Assembly: GCF_000379105.1 (NCBI RefSeq)
Contig: NZ_KB900609.1
Location: 6,099,866 to 6,163,865 of the forward strand
Length of the DNA: 64,000 bases
Source: Methylobacterium sp. WSM2598
GTDB taxonomy: Bacteria; Pseudomonadota; Alphaproteobacteria; Rhizobiales; Beijerinckiaceae
Direction of reading: 5' to 3'
Position numbers and translations under genes: made by a program. Numbering within the stretch: position 1 is the first letter of the stretch; each line of letters opens with the position of its first letter. The notes under the pieces are model-generated. The model worked only from the letters and a program-made list of their open reading frames with translations. It was not told the origin of the DNA and did not search any database. This document shows positions 8,094 through 16,733 of this stretch, piece after piece.

Positions 8094-8951
8094 ATGCGGA
8101 CACTCCTCGCGTCCCTGCTGCCGCTCGTCGTTCTCCTGCCCACCGGTCTCGCGGCGGAGCCGGCCGGGGGGATCCGCCTCGCCCCGCACCGGGCGGTCTA
8201 CGACCTCTCGCTCCTGCGCAGCACCGGCGCCCGCGCGGTCGAGAGCGCGCGCGGGCGCATCGTCTTCGATTTCTCCGGGGATCCCTGCAAGGGCTGGGCG
8301 CTCCAGTACCGTCAGGTGACGGTGCTGGAGAGCGCCGAGAGCGGCGCGCGCACCTCGGACCTGCGCAACAACACCTTCGAGAGCGGCGACGGCAAGGCCT
8401 TCCATTTCCGCACGCAATCCGACCTGAACGGCAGCGAGCAGCCGGCGGTGGCGGGCGATGCCGAGCGCGACGAGAAGGGCCTCGCCGTCACCCTCAAGCA
8501 GCCGCAGCGGGCCCGGGTGAGCGCGCCGGGCGAGGTGCTGTTCCCGGCCGCGCACATGCGCCGCCTGATCGAGGCGGCGCAGGCGGGCGAGCACACCGTC
8601 TCGGTGAAGGTGTTCGACGGGTCCGACGACGGCCGCAAGATCTACGACACGCTCGCGGTGATCGGCCCGCGCAAGGCGGTCCCGGCGAGCGCCGAGGCCG
8701 GCAAGGACGGGGCGCCCCGGGCCGAGCCCCCGCTGCAGGAGGGGGCGATGGCGGCGATGCCGCGCTGGCCGGTGACGCTCAGCTACTTCTCCACCGGCGA
8801 GGGGGAGCGCACGCCGATCTACGTGCTGTCCTTCGACCTCTACGAGAACGGGGTGAGCGGGGCGCTGCGCCTCGATTACGGGGACTTCACCCTCAAGGGC
8901 GACCTGTCGCGGATCGACCTCGGCAGCGAGAGCAAGGAGTGCAAGCCCTGA
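8094..8951 (+). CDS. eipB: EipB-like cell envelope integrity protein (DUF1849)
   Basis: Periplasmic beta-barrel-like protein of the DUF1849/EipB family, important for envelope integrity in Brucella. From ATG 8094 it is 285 aa with a clear signal peptide (MRTLLASLLPLVVLLPTGLA). The mature start RLAPHRAVYDLSL and the segment SGDPCKGWALQYRQV are typical. Two cysteines, one in GDPCKGW near residue 63 and one three residues from the C-terminus, match the conserved pair thought to form a disulfide. Length agrees with the family. The symbol is given by family resemblance. Confidence 0.8.
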   Translation: MRTLLASLLPLVVLLPTGLAAEPAGGIRLAPHRAVYDLSLLRSTGARAVESARGRIVFDFSGDPCKGWALQYRQVTVLESAESGARTSDLRNNTFESGDGKAFHFRTQSDLNGSEQPAVAGDAERDEKGLAVTLKQPQRARVSAPGEVLFPAAHMRRLIEAAQAGEHTVSVKVFDGSDDGRKIYDTLAVIGPRKAVPASAEAGKDGAPRAEPPLQEGAMAAMPRWPVTLSYFSTGEGERTPIYVLSFDLYENGVSGALRLDYGDFTLKGDLSRIDLGSESKECKP

Positions 8952-9000
8952 GCCGTGCCCCCGGGCGGGCGAGCCGCCCCCGCGGGCGCCGGTCGGGTCT

Positions 9001-9108
9001 CATCCCAGATCCGATCGATCCCTTCGGGATGGCGGATGAGAGCTTCGCTCAGGCGCCGCGCGGGCGCGTGATCCGGGATCCGCTTGGATCGACCGGATCC
9101 CGGATCAC
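9001..9108 (-). repeat. dispersed palindromic element, copy 1 (at dinB 3' end)
   Basis: Long form of the element found five times in this window. The hairpin arms GTGATCCGGGATCCG (9068-9082) and their complement (9094-9108) form a 15-bp stem; beyond it lie the shared segment TCAGGCGCCGCGCGGGC and a second CATCC-rich part. The dinB stop codon (9107-9105) is the TGA that begins the palindrome on the minus strand. The stem probably acts as a terminator. Confidence 0.85.
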
Positions 9109-10412
9109 CCCTTCGCGTCCTTGTCCGCCGGCGTGAAGGCGAGGCCGCGCTGGATCGCGGCCTCGCCGAAGCGGGCGCGCAGGGCGTCGACCGCCGCGGC
9201 CCGGCTCGCCTCGCGCCGCGCGCCCTGGTCGGCGAGGTCGCCGCGATCCGCGTGGAGGGAGGCGCAGAGGTCGCCGGCCCCGACCCCGATCAGCCGGTAG
9301 GCGGTGCCGTCGCAGGCCTCGCGCAGCATCGCCTCGGCGGGGCGGAACAGGCGCTCGGCGAGCTGCGTCGGCGCGAGGCCCGACCGGGTGCGGGTGCGCA
9401 GGCGGAACCCGGCATCCTTCAGCTTCAGGGTCACGCTCGCCGCTGCGAGCTCGGCCCGCACGAGGCGCCGCGCCACCGTCTCGCACAGCCGCCACAGGAT
9501 CGGGCGCAGGGCTGCGAAATCCCGCAGGTCCTCCGCGAAGGTGGTCTCGCCCGAGACGCTCTTGGCCGCGCGGTGCGGCTCGACCGGGCGCGGATCCTCG
9601 CCGCCGGCAAGGCGCGCGAGCCGGGCCGCGTCGCGGCCGAGGGCGGCCCGGAGCCGGGCCGGATCCGCCCGCGCGAGGTCGCCGACGCGGCGGATCCCGA
9701 TCTCGGCGAGCCGCCCGGCGGCCGCCTGCCCGACCCCCGGCAGGATGCCGACCGGCCGCGGCGCCAGGAAGGCCCGCGCCTCCTCCCGGCCGATCACCGA
9801 GAAGCCGCGCGGCTTCTCCAGGTCCGAGGCGATCTTGGCCAGGAACTTGTTCGGCGCGAGCCCGATCGAGACCGTGATGCCGAGCTGCGCCTCCACGGCC
9901 CGCGCGAAGCGCGCCAGCGTCACGGCGGGGCTCGCCCCGTGCAGGCGCTCGGTGCCGGAGAGGTCGAGGAAGGCCTCGTCGATCGAGACCGGCTCGACGA
10001 GCGGGGTGAGCGCGCGCATCATCGCCCGCACCTCGCGCCCGACCCGGGCGTACTTCTCCATGTCGGGCCGGATCACCACGGCGTCCGGGCAGGCCCGCAG
10101 GGCCTTGAACATCGGCATGGCCGAGTGCACCCCGCGGGTCCGGGCGAGGTAGCAGGCGGTCGCGACCACGCCGCGCCGCCCCCCGCCGACGATGACGGGG
10201 CGGTCGCGCAGGGAGGGATCGTCCCGCTTCTCGATCGCCGCGTAGAAGGCGTCGCAATCCACGTGCGCGATGCTGAGCGCGTCGCGCTCGGGGTGCGCGA
10301 CGAGGCGGGGCGAGCCGCAGGCGGCGCAGCGCCGCGGGCCGCCCGGGCGGGCGGCGCCCCCGCCGGTGAGCCGGGCGCAGTCGCGGCAGAGCGCCGGGGC
10401 GCCCGCGCTCAT
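9105..10412 (-). CDS. dinB: DNA polymerase IV (Y family) with N-terminal zinc ribbon
   Basis: Error-prone translesion polymerase, 435 aa from ATG 10412-10410. Catalytic motifs are present: HVDCDAFYAAIE (first metal site), VSIDEAFLDLSG (second acidic pair), LAPNKFLAKIASDLEKP, and a helix-hairpin-helix region (GILPGVGQAAAGRLAEIGI). The first 45 residues hold two CxxC pairs (CRDC, CAAC), a probable zinc ribbon seen in some alphaproteobacterial homologues. The start overlaps the stop of the DUF3572 gene by four bases (ATGA), so the two are translationally coupled. The stop codon lies inside a palindromic repeat. Confidence 0.92.
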   Translation of the reverse strand: MSAGAPALCRDCARLTGGGAARPGGPRRCAACGSPRLVAHPERDALSIAHVDCDAFYAAIEKRDDPSLRDRPVIVGGGRRGVVATACYLARTRGVHSAMPMFKALRACPDAVVIRPDMEKYARVGREVRAMMRALTPLVEPVSIDEAFLDLSGTERLHGASPAVTLARFARAVEAQLGITVSIGLAPNKFLAKIASDLEKPRGFSVIGREEARAFLAPRPVGILPGVGQAAAGRLAEIGIRRVGDLARADPARLRAALGRDAARLARLAGGEDPRPVEPHRAAKSVSGETTFAEDLRDFAALRPILWRLCETVARRLVRAELAAASVTLKLKDAGFRLRTRTRSGLAPTQLAERLFRPAEAMLREACDGTAYRLIGVGAGDLCASLHADRGDLADQGARREASRAAAVDALRARFGEAAIQRGLAFTPADKDAKG

Positions 10413-10759
10413 GCGTCGAAGGGATCCGCGCCGAAGGAATCCGGATCCGGGGGACCGAGGCGGCGCCACGCCAGCGTGATCCGCTCGGGCGGCTCCCCGA
10501 CCGCCCGGGCGCAGGCGAGGAGGAGATCCTCGTCCGACACCACGTGGTCGAGGAGGCCGAGCATCAGCTCGGGCGATTCGGCCGCCTCCCGCAGGGCGGA
10601 CGGGCTCAGGCCCGCCCCCTCCATGAAGCGCATCAGGCGCCCCGGATCGGCCGTCACGAAGGCGAAGACCGCGGCGGCGATCCCCTCGGCCTCGCTGCGA
10701 CTCGGTAATCCTCGCTGGGGAGGCTTCCCTCTGGTAAAACTCGGCGATTTGCGTTTCAT
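10409..10759 (-). CDS. DUF3572 family protein
   Basis: Small cytoplasmic protein of about 116 aa. The segment AEGIAAAVFAFVTADPGRLM followed by RFMEGAGLSP and the acidic C-terminus are typical of DUF3572, a family of unknown function common in Rhizobiales. ATG 10759-10757 is preferred over the TTG one codon earlier. Its stop overlaps the dinB start (ATGA), and it is divergent from divK with only 80 bases between them. The recurring company of dinB is the only hint of a role. Confidence 0.75.
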   Translation of the reverse strand: MKRKSPSFTRGKPPQRGLPSRSEAEGIAAAVFAFVTADPGRLMRFMEGAGLSPSALREAAESPELMLGLLDHVVSDEDLLLACARAVGEPPERITLAWRRLGPPDPDSFGADPFDA

Positions 10760-10839
10760 CAACTTGTGCCGCTTAAACGGGACGGGCAGGCGTCGTCGGA
10801 GGTTCGGATGCGTCTCGTCGGCGCCGGAGACAGTGAGCC

Positions 10840-11220
10840 ATGACGAAGACCGTGCTCATCGTCGAGGACAACGAGCTCAACATGAAGCTCTTCAACGACC
10901 TGTTGGAGGCGCATGGCTACGCGACCCTGAAGACCGCCAACGGGATCGAGGCGATCGAGCTCGCGCGCCGGCACCGCCCCGACCTGATCCTCATGGACAT
11001 CCAGCTCCCGGAAGTGTCGGGACTCGAGGTCACCAAGTGGATCAAGGAGGACGACGAACTCAAGAGCATTCCGGTGATCGCGATCACCGCCTTCGCCATG
11101 AAGGGGGACGAGGAGCGCATCCGGGAGGGCGGCTGCGAGGCCTATCTGTCGAAGCCCATTTCGGTGGCGAAGTTCCTCGCCACCGTCAGGACCTATCTCG
11201 GCGACGAGCGCCAGAGCTGA
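10840..11220 (+). CDS. divK: single-domain response regulator DivK
   Basis: 126-aa receiver domain with no output domain. DivK is phosphorylated by the PleC/DivJ kinases and controls CtrA and polar development in alphaproteobacteria. Visible residues: acidic pocket VLIVEDNELNMKLFNDLL, phospho-acceptor Asp in LILMDIQLPEVSG, Thr/Ala switch region VIAITAFAMKGDE and Lys in YLSKPISVAKF. It is followed after 12 bases by pleD, the classic divK-pleD arrangement. Confidence 0.95.
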   Translation: MTKTVLIVEDNELNMKLFNDLLEAHGYATLKTANGIEAIELARRHRPDLILMDIQLPEVSGLEVTKWIKEDDELKSIPVIAITAFAMKGDEERIREGGCEAYLSKPISVAKFLATVRTYLGDERQS

Positions 11221-11232
11221 GGGCCCCCCTCC

Positions 11233-12606
11233 ATGTCGGCACGCGTGCTCATCGTCGACGACCTCTTCCCGAACCTCAAGCTCCTCGAGACCAAGCTGTC
11301 GCTGGAGTATTTCGACGTGATCTCGGCCATGAACGGGCCGGACGCGATCGCGATCTGCGAGCAGGGCCTGTGCGACATCGTCCTCCTCGACGTGATGATG
11401 CCGGGCATGGACGGGTTCGAGGTGTGCCGGCGGCTGAAGACGACGCCGACCACGGCGCATCTGCCGGTGGTGATGGTGACCGCCCTCGACCAGCCGAGCG
11501 ACCGCCTGCGCGGCCTCGACGCCGGGGCCGACGATTTCCTGACCAAGCCGATCGACGACACGGCCCTGCTCGCGCGGGTGCGCAGCCTCGTGCGGCTGAA
11601 GGCGATGACCGACGAGCTGCGCAACCGCGCGCTCGCCTCGCGGGACCTCGGCTTCGCGGACCCGCTCGCGGCGGCGGCCGCCGAGACCGGGCTCAACGCC
11701 CACCTGCTGATCGCCGATGACCGCCGCGCCTCGGCCGAGCGCATGGCCGCGGCGCTGAGCCAGTCCCATTGCGTCGAGGTGGTGGCCGATCCGCACCGGG
11801 CGCTGGAGACCGCGACCGAGGGCAATTTCGACGTGGCGCTGGTCAGCCTCGACTTCGACGGGTTCGACGGGCTGCGCCTGTGCAGCCAGCTGCGCTCCCT
11901 CGACCGGACGCGCGGCATGCAGGTGGTGATGCTCGCCGACGCGGGCGACCGCGCCCGGATCATGCGCGGGCTCGACCTCGGCGTGCACGACTACCTGGTG
12001 CGCCCGATCGACCGCAACGAGCTCGTCGCCCGGGTGCGCACCCAGGTGCGGCGCCGGCGCTTCGCGCATTCCCTGCGCGAATCCGTCCAGGCCTCGATGG
12101 AGCTCGCCGTCACGGACGGGCTCACCGGCCTGCACAATCGCCGCTACTTCGACAGCCACCTCGCCGGGCTGTTCCGCGAGACCTCCCTGCGCGGGCGGCC
12201 GCTCGCCCTGCTCCTCCTCGACATCGACCGCTTCAAGGCGATCAACGACAGTTTCGGCCACGACGCGGGCGACGAGGTGCTGCGCCAGTTCGCCGACCGG
12301 ATCCGCGCCCATACCCGGGGCATCGACATCGTCGCCCGCTTCGGCGGCGAGGAGATCGTCGTCGTGGTCCCGGATACCGGGCTCGACGGCGCCGGCCAGG
12401 TCGCCGAGCGCATCCGCGAGCGGATCGAGGCGACGCCCTTCCTGGTGCACGGGGGCACGCGGGGAATCGACGTCACGGTCTCGATCGGCCTGGCGGTGCG
12501 CCACCCGGACGACGCACTCCCCGCCGACCTCCTCAAGCGCGCCGACGTGGCGCTCTACCGGGCCAAGCAGGAGGGGCGCAACCGGGTCGTCGCGGCCGCG
12601 GCCTGA
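11233..12606 (+). CDS. pleD: diguanylate cyclase response regulator PleD
   Basis: 457-aa protein with REC-REC-GGDEF architecture. The first receiver has Asp in IVLLDVMMPGMDGF and Lys in FLTKPID; the second (about residues 155-270) is an adaptor lacking the full acidic pocket. The cyclase domain begins at VTDGLTGLHNRRYF and carries the active-site GGEEI near residues 370-374, with an inhibitory I-site RGID just upstream. PleD makes cyclic di-GMP at the cell pole during differentiation. It forms an operon with divK. Confidence 0.95.
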   Translation: MSARVLIVDDLFPNLKLLETKLSLEYFDVISAMNGPDAIAICEQGLCDIVLLDVMMPGMDGFEVCRRLKTTPTTAHLPVVMVTALDQPSDRLRGLDAGADDFLTKPIDDTALLARVRSLVRLKAMTDELRNRALASRDLGFADPLAAAAAETGLNAHLLIADDRRASAERMAAALSQSHCVEVVADPHRALETATEGNFDVALVSLDFDGFDGLRLCSQLRSLDRTRGMQVVMLADAGDRARIMRGLDLGVHDYLVRPIDRNELVARVRTQVRRRRFAHSLRESVQASMELAVTDGLTGLHNRRYFDSHLAGLFRETSLRGRPLALLLLDIDRFKAINDSFGHDAGDEVLRQFADRIRAHTRGIDIVARFGGEEIVVVVPDTGLDGAGQVAERIRERIEATPFLVHGGTRGIDVTVSIGLAVRHPDDALPADLLKRADVALYRAKQEGRNRVVAAAA

Positions 12607-12849
12607 ACCCGGCCGAGAGGTGCGGTAGAATGACGCAGAGCGAGCCGGGAGCGGTCCCGGCGCTCGGCCGACGGGCCCGCGGCCAGGCTGCAGGCCGTTG
12701 ATTTCGGCCATGTCTTGGCGCCGATGATCCGCCAACCTTGGCAGTCAAACCGCGTAAATCGGCGTCGATCTTCGCGAATGCATCGTCGCGAAGTCTGTTG
12801 CATCCTGCTTCGATCGCAGCGCGCGAGAAAAGAGCCGCGCATCGACAGG

Positions 12850-13323
12850 ATGCTCAGCATGGAACATCAGCCGCTCCGTCACCTCCGCGACATCGCCGAC
12901 GTCGAGCCGGTCCCGGGCCTGCTCGAAGGCCGGCGCGCCCGGCTCGAACGCTGGGCCGAGATCCTCGACCGCGAACCGACCCGGGCCTTCACCACGCTCG
13001 AGGAGATCGAGTTCGTGCCGCGCCGGATGCGGGCGGCGATCCGGGCCGACAACTCCCCGCTCGCCTACGCCTACGCGGACCCGGTGCTGCGGGCGAGCGG
13101 GCTCGCGGGCGACACGTTCGGGGAGGCGCGCCGCTTCTTCGAGCTGAGCACCGGGGAGGCCCACCACCTGCTCTGCTCCTGCGTGAACGGCCGCAGCGTC
13201 ACCGGCTCCGCCACCGCCCGCCGCCTGCGCCGCCTCGCGGCCAAGCGCCCGGGCCTGTGGTTGGCCTATGGCTGCGCGGCCGGGGTCGCGGCCCTGCCGG
13301 GGCTCCTGTACCTGCTGGGGTGA
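12850..13323 (+). CDS. hypothetical protein with C-terminal membrane helix
   Basis: 157 aa from ATG 12850, or 154 from ATG 12859, which has better spacing to AGGA. No family is recognised. The body is charged and probably helical (EGRRARLERWAEILDREP, FTTLEEIEFVPRRMR), contains a CSC motif near residue 108, and ends with a single hydrophobic segment (GCAAGVAALPGLLYLLG), suggesting a tail-anchored protein facing the cytoplasm. It faces rpmG across a strong hairpin. Confidence 0.65.
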   Translation: MLSMEHQPLRHLRDIADVEPVPGLLEGRRARLERWAEILDREPTRAFTTLEEIEFVPRRMRAAIRADNSPLAYAYADPVLRASGLAGDTFGEARRFFELSTGEAHHLLCSCVNGRSVTGSATARRLRRLAAKRPGLWLAYGCAAGVAALPGLLYLLG

Positions 13324-13344
13324 GACGACTCGGCCGAGACGACG

Positions 13345-13367
13345 AAGGCCGCCCCGGGGGCGGCCTT
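13345..13367. terminator. bidirectional hairpin between convergent genes
   Basis: A perfect 10-bp stem (AAGGCCGCCC / GGGCGGCCTT) with a 3-base loop, 21 bases after the stop of the + strand hypothetical gene and 57 bases beyond the stop of minus-strand rpmG. The A/T ends of the arms make it plausible as a terminator for both. Confidence 0.6.
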
Positions 13368-13423
13368 CCAGCGGCCCTCGGCCGCCCACAGAACCGGCCG
13401 GCGGCCGCGGGCCGCCGCGCCGC

Positions 13424-13591
13424 TCACTTGATCTTGGCTTCCTTGAACTCGACGTGCTTGCGCGCCACGGGGTCGTACTTCTTGAACGACAGCTTGTCGG
13501 TCTGCGTGCGCGAGTTCTTCTTCGTGACGTAGAAGTAGCCGGTGTCGGCGGTCGAGACGAGCTTGATCTTGACGGTGACGGCCTTGGCCAT
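13424..13591 (-). CDS. rpmG: 50S ribosomal protein L33
   Basis: 55-aa ribosomal protein of the large subunit. The sequence from MAKAVTVKIKLVSTADTGYF through KNSRTQTDKLSFKKYDPVAR is a full-length proteobacterial L33 of standard size. The ATG at 13591 is chosen over an upstream in-frame ATG because it gives exactly the family length. It lacks the CxxC pairs of zinc-binding L33 versions, as is usual in this group. Single-gene unit. Confidence 0.97.
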   Translation of the reverse strand: MAKAVTVKIKLVSTADTGYFYVTKKNSRTQTDKLSFKKYDPVARKHVEFKEAKIK

Positions 13592-13635
13592 GACGCGACC
13601 TCGTTGGGCTGGGGATGCGTCCGGGTGACCGAAAC

Positions 13636-13661
13636 GCAAAAGGGCCGGGATGACCCCGGCC
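13636..13661 (-). terminator. intrinsic terminator upstream of rpmG
   Basis: On the minus strand GGCCGGG, a 5-base loop and CCCGGCC are followed by CTTTTGCG, so a 7-bp GC stem is trailed by a T run. It lies between the MFS gene and rpmG, both on the minus strand, and should end transcription from the MFS gene. Confidence 0.65.
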
Positions 13662-13701
13662 GAAACGCGCCGCCTTCCTGCCCGAAGGCGTGGGCGGCGT
13701 C

Positions 13702-13777
13702 AAGCCGGGCGGGACCGGTCAGGCCGGGCGGGACCGGTCAGGCCGGGCGGGACCGGTCAGGCCGGGCGGGACCGGTC
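13702..13777. repeat. 19-bp tandem repeat, four copies
   Basis: Four consecutive copies of AGGCCGGGCGGGACCGGTC (13702-13720, 13721-13739, 13740-13758, 13759-13777), the first with one substitution and a partial fifth after them. The array starts at the stop codon of the MFS gene, whose TGA lies in the last copy (13778-13776). It looks like a minisatellite grown by slippage in the 3' untranslated region. Confidence 0.9.
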
Positions 13778-14942
13778 AGGCCGGGGAGGGGCGGATCACC
13801 CGGGCCCCGACCACCGCCAGGTAGGCGAGGAAGAGCCCCGCCAGGGCCCAGGCGAAGCCGTGCGGGGAGGCGAGGTCCATGCCGCCGCCGACGAGGGGCG
13901 GGCCGAGGACGAGGCCGACATTGTAGAGCACCAGGAAGGCCGCGTTCGCCCCGGCGAGCGCCGCCCCCTCGAAGCGCGCACCGAGATGGGCGAGCCCGAC
14001 CGTGTAGAGCGTGCCGGCGATCCCGCCCCAGACGAACAGGATCGTGCCGAGCAGCCAGGGCTGCCCCGCCCCGGCGGGGAGCAGCAGGGCGCCGAGCGCC
14101 CCGCCGGCGCCGGCCGCGAGCAGCACCTTGCGCCGGTCGACATGGTCCGAGAGCAGGCCGACCGGGATCTGGAACAGGACGTTGCCGAGGGCCGCGAGGC
14201 TCACGAGGCCCGCCGCCGCCTCGGGCGTGAGGCCGAGCCGCAGGCCGTAGATCGGCAGGATGGCGAAGCCCCCGGTCTCGACGGCGCCGTAGACCAGGGC
14301 CGCGAGGGTCGCGGAGGGCGCGACCCGCAGGTAGCCGAGGAAGCCCCGCCCGCCCTTGCGGGGGATCTCCGGCGACAGCCCGCGGGCGAGGAGGAGCGGG
14401 ATGCTGGCTGCTCCGAACAGGGTCGCCCCGGCGAGGTAGGGGAGCCAGCCGGCGGTGCCGAGGAGGCCGAGCAGCGCCGGGCCGACCGCGAAGCCGAGGG
14501 CCAGGATCGTCGCGTAGACGCCCATCACGAGGCCCCGCCGGGCCGGCGGCGCCGCCTGGTTGATCCAGAATTCCGAGAGCACGAACAGCACCCCGAGCGC
14601 CGCCGAGAAGGTGAAGCGCAGGGGGAACCACCAGGCGAGGTCGAACAGGAGCTTGAAGCCGAGGAGCGAGACGGCCCCGACCGCGATCGCCGCGAGCAGG
14701 AGCGGCAGCACGCCGAGCCGGGCGGCGATCCGAGGCACGAAGGGCACCACCGCGATGCTGGCCACCCCGGCCACGGCGGTGTTGACGCCGATCATCGTGT
14801 TGGAGACGCCCATCCGCTCCATCTCCAGGGAGAGGAGCGGGATCGACAGGCTGAGGCCGATCCCCACCACCGCCACACAGGTGATGGCCGCCCCGATCGA
14901 GGCGACCTCGCTCCTGCCGAACTCCGTCGTGACCGCGTCCAT
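13776..14942 (-). CDS. MFS transporter
   Basis: Major facilitator superfamily inner-membrane transporter, 388 aa, with about 12 hydrophobic segments. The loop RIAARLGVLPL after helix 2 and LLSDHVDRRKVLLAAGAGG after helix 8 are the MFS motif-A positions. The overall look, with a helix-3 region RFTFSAALGVLFVLSEFWIN, resembles the YcaD-like subgroup. The substrate cannot be read from sequence. The 3' end runs into a 19-bp tandem array. It is 105 bases downstream of a chemoreceptor gene on the same strand; a shared function is not evident. Confidence 0.8.
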   Translation of the reverse strand: MDAVTTEFGRSEVASIGAAITCVAVVGIGLSLSIPLLSLEMERMGVSNTMIGVNTAVAGVASIAVVPFVPRIAARLGVLPLLLAAIAVGAVSLLGFKLLFDLAWWFPLRFTFSAALGVLFVLSEFWINQAAPPARRGLVMGVYATILALGFAVGPALLGLLGTAGWLPYLAGATLFGAASIPLLLARGLSPEIPRKGGRGFLGYLRVAPSATLAALVYGAVETGGFAILPIYGLRLGLTPEAAAGLVSLAALGNVLFQIPVGLLSDHVDRRKVLLAAGAGGALGALLLPAGAGQPWLLGTILFVWGGIAGTLYTVGLAHLGARFEGAALAGANAAFLVLYNVGLVLGPPLVGGGMDLASPHGFAWALAGLFLAYLAVVGARVIRPSPA

Positions 14943-15047
14943 CCTGTCCCTGCCGGCTGCCGTCGGGCGCCCCGATATGGCGCGTCGGGACCGCCGGGGC
15001 CAGGGCGCGGCCGCGGCGGGCGCACCCGAGGGGCGCGCCCGCCGAAG

Positions 15048-16733
15048 TCAGGCGGCCCGGACGTCGGAGAGGAAGCGCTCCACCTCCGCCCGCAGCTGCT
15101 CGGCCTGGCGCGAGAGGTCGGAGGCCGAGGCCAGCACCTGCGCGGCGGCCGCGCCCGTCTCCTCGGTGGCGGAGGCGACGCCCGCGATGTGGCCGTTCAC
15201 CTGCGTGGTGCCGTCGGCGGCCTCGGTCACGTTGCGGACGATCTCCTGGGTCGCCGCCGCCTGCTGCTCCACCGCCGCGGCGATGCAGGTCGCCACGCCG
15301 CTCATCTCCTGGATGCGCCCGGTGATGGTCCCGATCGCCGTCACGGCCCGGTCGGTCGAGCCGCGCATGCGGTCGATCTGGGCGCCGATCTCGCCCGTCG
15401 CCTTGGCGGTCTGGTTGGCGAGTTCCTTGACCTCGGCGGCGACCACCGCGAAGCCGCGGCCCGCCTCGCCGGCCCGCGCCGCCTCGATCGTCGCGTTGAG
15501 CGCCAGGAGATTGGTCTGGCTCGCGATCGAGGCGATGAGCCCGACCACGTCGCCGATCCGCGCGGCCGCGTCGTTGAGCTGTCCGACGAGCGCGGCGCTC
15601 TCGACGGCCTCCTCGGCCGCGGCCCGGGCGAGCTCCGCCGAGCCGTCGACCTGTCGGCCGATCTCGCGCACGGAGGTGCCGAGCTCCTCCGCGGCGGCGG
15701 CGACCATCCCGACATTGGCGGCGGCCTGCGCCGCGCCGTTCGCCGCCCCCCGCGACCGCTGCGCGGCCTCGCCCGCCACGCCGCTCATGGTCTGCGCGGT
15801 CGTCTGCAGCTCGGTGGCGGCGGACGAGACCGTGCCGACGATGCCGCCGACCGCCCGCTCGAAGCCCGCCGCCATCTCGCGCAGCAGGGCCCGGCGCCGG
15901 GTCTCGGTCTCGGCGCGGGCGGCCTCGGCCTGGGCCTCGAGGTCGCGGCTGCGCAGGAGGTTGGCCTTGAACACCTCCAGGGCCGCCGCCATCGCGCCGA
16001 TCTCGTCGCGGCGCCCGAGCCCCGGCACCGGGGCCGCGGCGTCGCCCTCCGCGAGCCGCCGCATGGCGGCGGCCGTCGCGGCGAGCGGACGGGAGATGCC
16101 GAACAGCCCGAACAGCATGGCGCCGACCGAGGTGACCAGCGAGGCGGCCATCGCCAGCCACGCGGTCTCGGTCGCGGCCTCGGCGCTGCGCCGCCCGGTC
16201 TCGGCGCCCTCGGACGCTTCCCGCTTGTTGAACTCCGCCAGGGACTGGAGCTGCCGGGAGATCTCCCCGCCGAGTTCGGCGATGCCGGGCCGCGCCACCA
16301 GGGCGAGGGCCTCGTCCCGGCGGCCGGCCTCCACCGCCGCCAGGAGCGGCGCCTGCGCGGCGATGTACCTCTCCCAGACGGAGGCGTAGGCGTCGTAGGC
16401 GGCGCGCTCCGCGCCGGGCGAGATCAGGGGCTCGTAGCTCCGGCGCAGCCGCCCGATCGTCTCGCTCACCGCCGCGAGGGCGGCCTTGTTCTCCGCCAGG
16501 GCGGCCGGCCCGTCCGAGGCGACGATCAGCCGGTAGACCCGCACGCGGTACTCCCGCGAGGCCGTGTTGAGCTGGTGGACGAGGTCGACCGAGGGCAGCC
16601 AGTTCGTCGCCATCTGGTCGATCTCGGCGCGGATCGTCGCGAGCTTGACGAGGCCGATGGTGCCCTGCACGGCCGAGATCGCGGCGGTCAGCGCGAACAG
16701 GCCGACCAGGATGGACTTGAGCGTGGGGCGCAT
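15048..16733 (-). CDS. methyl-accepting chemotaxis protein
   Basis: Transmembrane chemoreceptor, 561 aa from ATG 16733. Order: N-terminal membrane helix (SILVGLFALTAAISAVQGTI), a periplasmic four-helix-bundle sensor (about 30-185), second membrane helix (MAASLVTSVGAMLFGLFGIS), HAMP domain, and the cytoplasmic signalling coiled coil. The kinase-contact hairpin tip reads QTNLLALNATIEAARAGEAG and is followed by FAVVAAEVKELANQT. No C-terminal CheR-docking pentapeptide is seen. The ligand is unknown. The upstream region is long and AT-rich, so expression may be controlled separately. Confidence 0.92.
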   Translation of the reverse strand: MRPTLKSILVGLFALTAAISAVQGTIGLVKLATIRAEIDQMATNWLPSVDLVHQLNTASREYRVRVYRLIVASDGPAALAENKAALAAVSETIGRLRRSYEPLISPGAERAAYDAYASVWERYIAAQAPLLAAVEAGRRDEALALVARPGIAELGGEISRQLQSLAEFNKREASEGAETGRRSAEAATETAWLAMAASLVTSVGAMLFGLFGISRPLAATAAAMRRLAEGDAAAPVPGLGRRDEIGAMAAALEVFKANLLRSRDLEAQAEAARAETETRRRALLREMAAGFERAVGGIVGTVSSAATELQTTAQTMSGVAGEAAQRSRGAANGAAQAAANVGMVAAAAEELGTSVREIGRQVDGSAELARAAAEEAVESAALVGQLNDAAARIGDVVGLIASIASQTNLLALNATIEAARAGEAGRGFAVVAAEVKELANQTAKATGEIGAQIDRMRGSTDRAVTAIGTITGRIQEMSGVATCIAAAVEQQAAATQEIVRNVTEAADGTTQVNGHIAGVASATEETGAAAAQVLASASDLSRQAEQLRAEVERFLSDVRAA

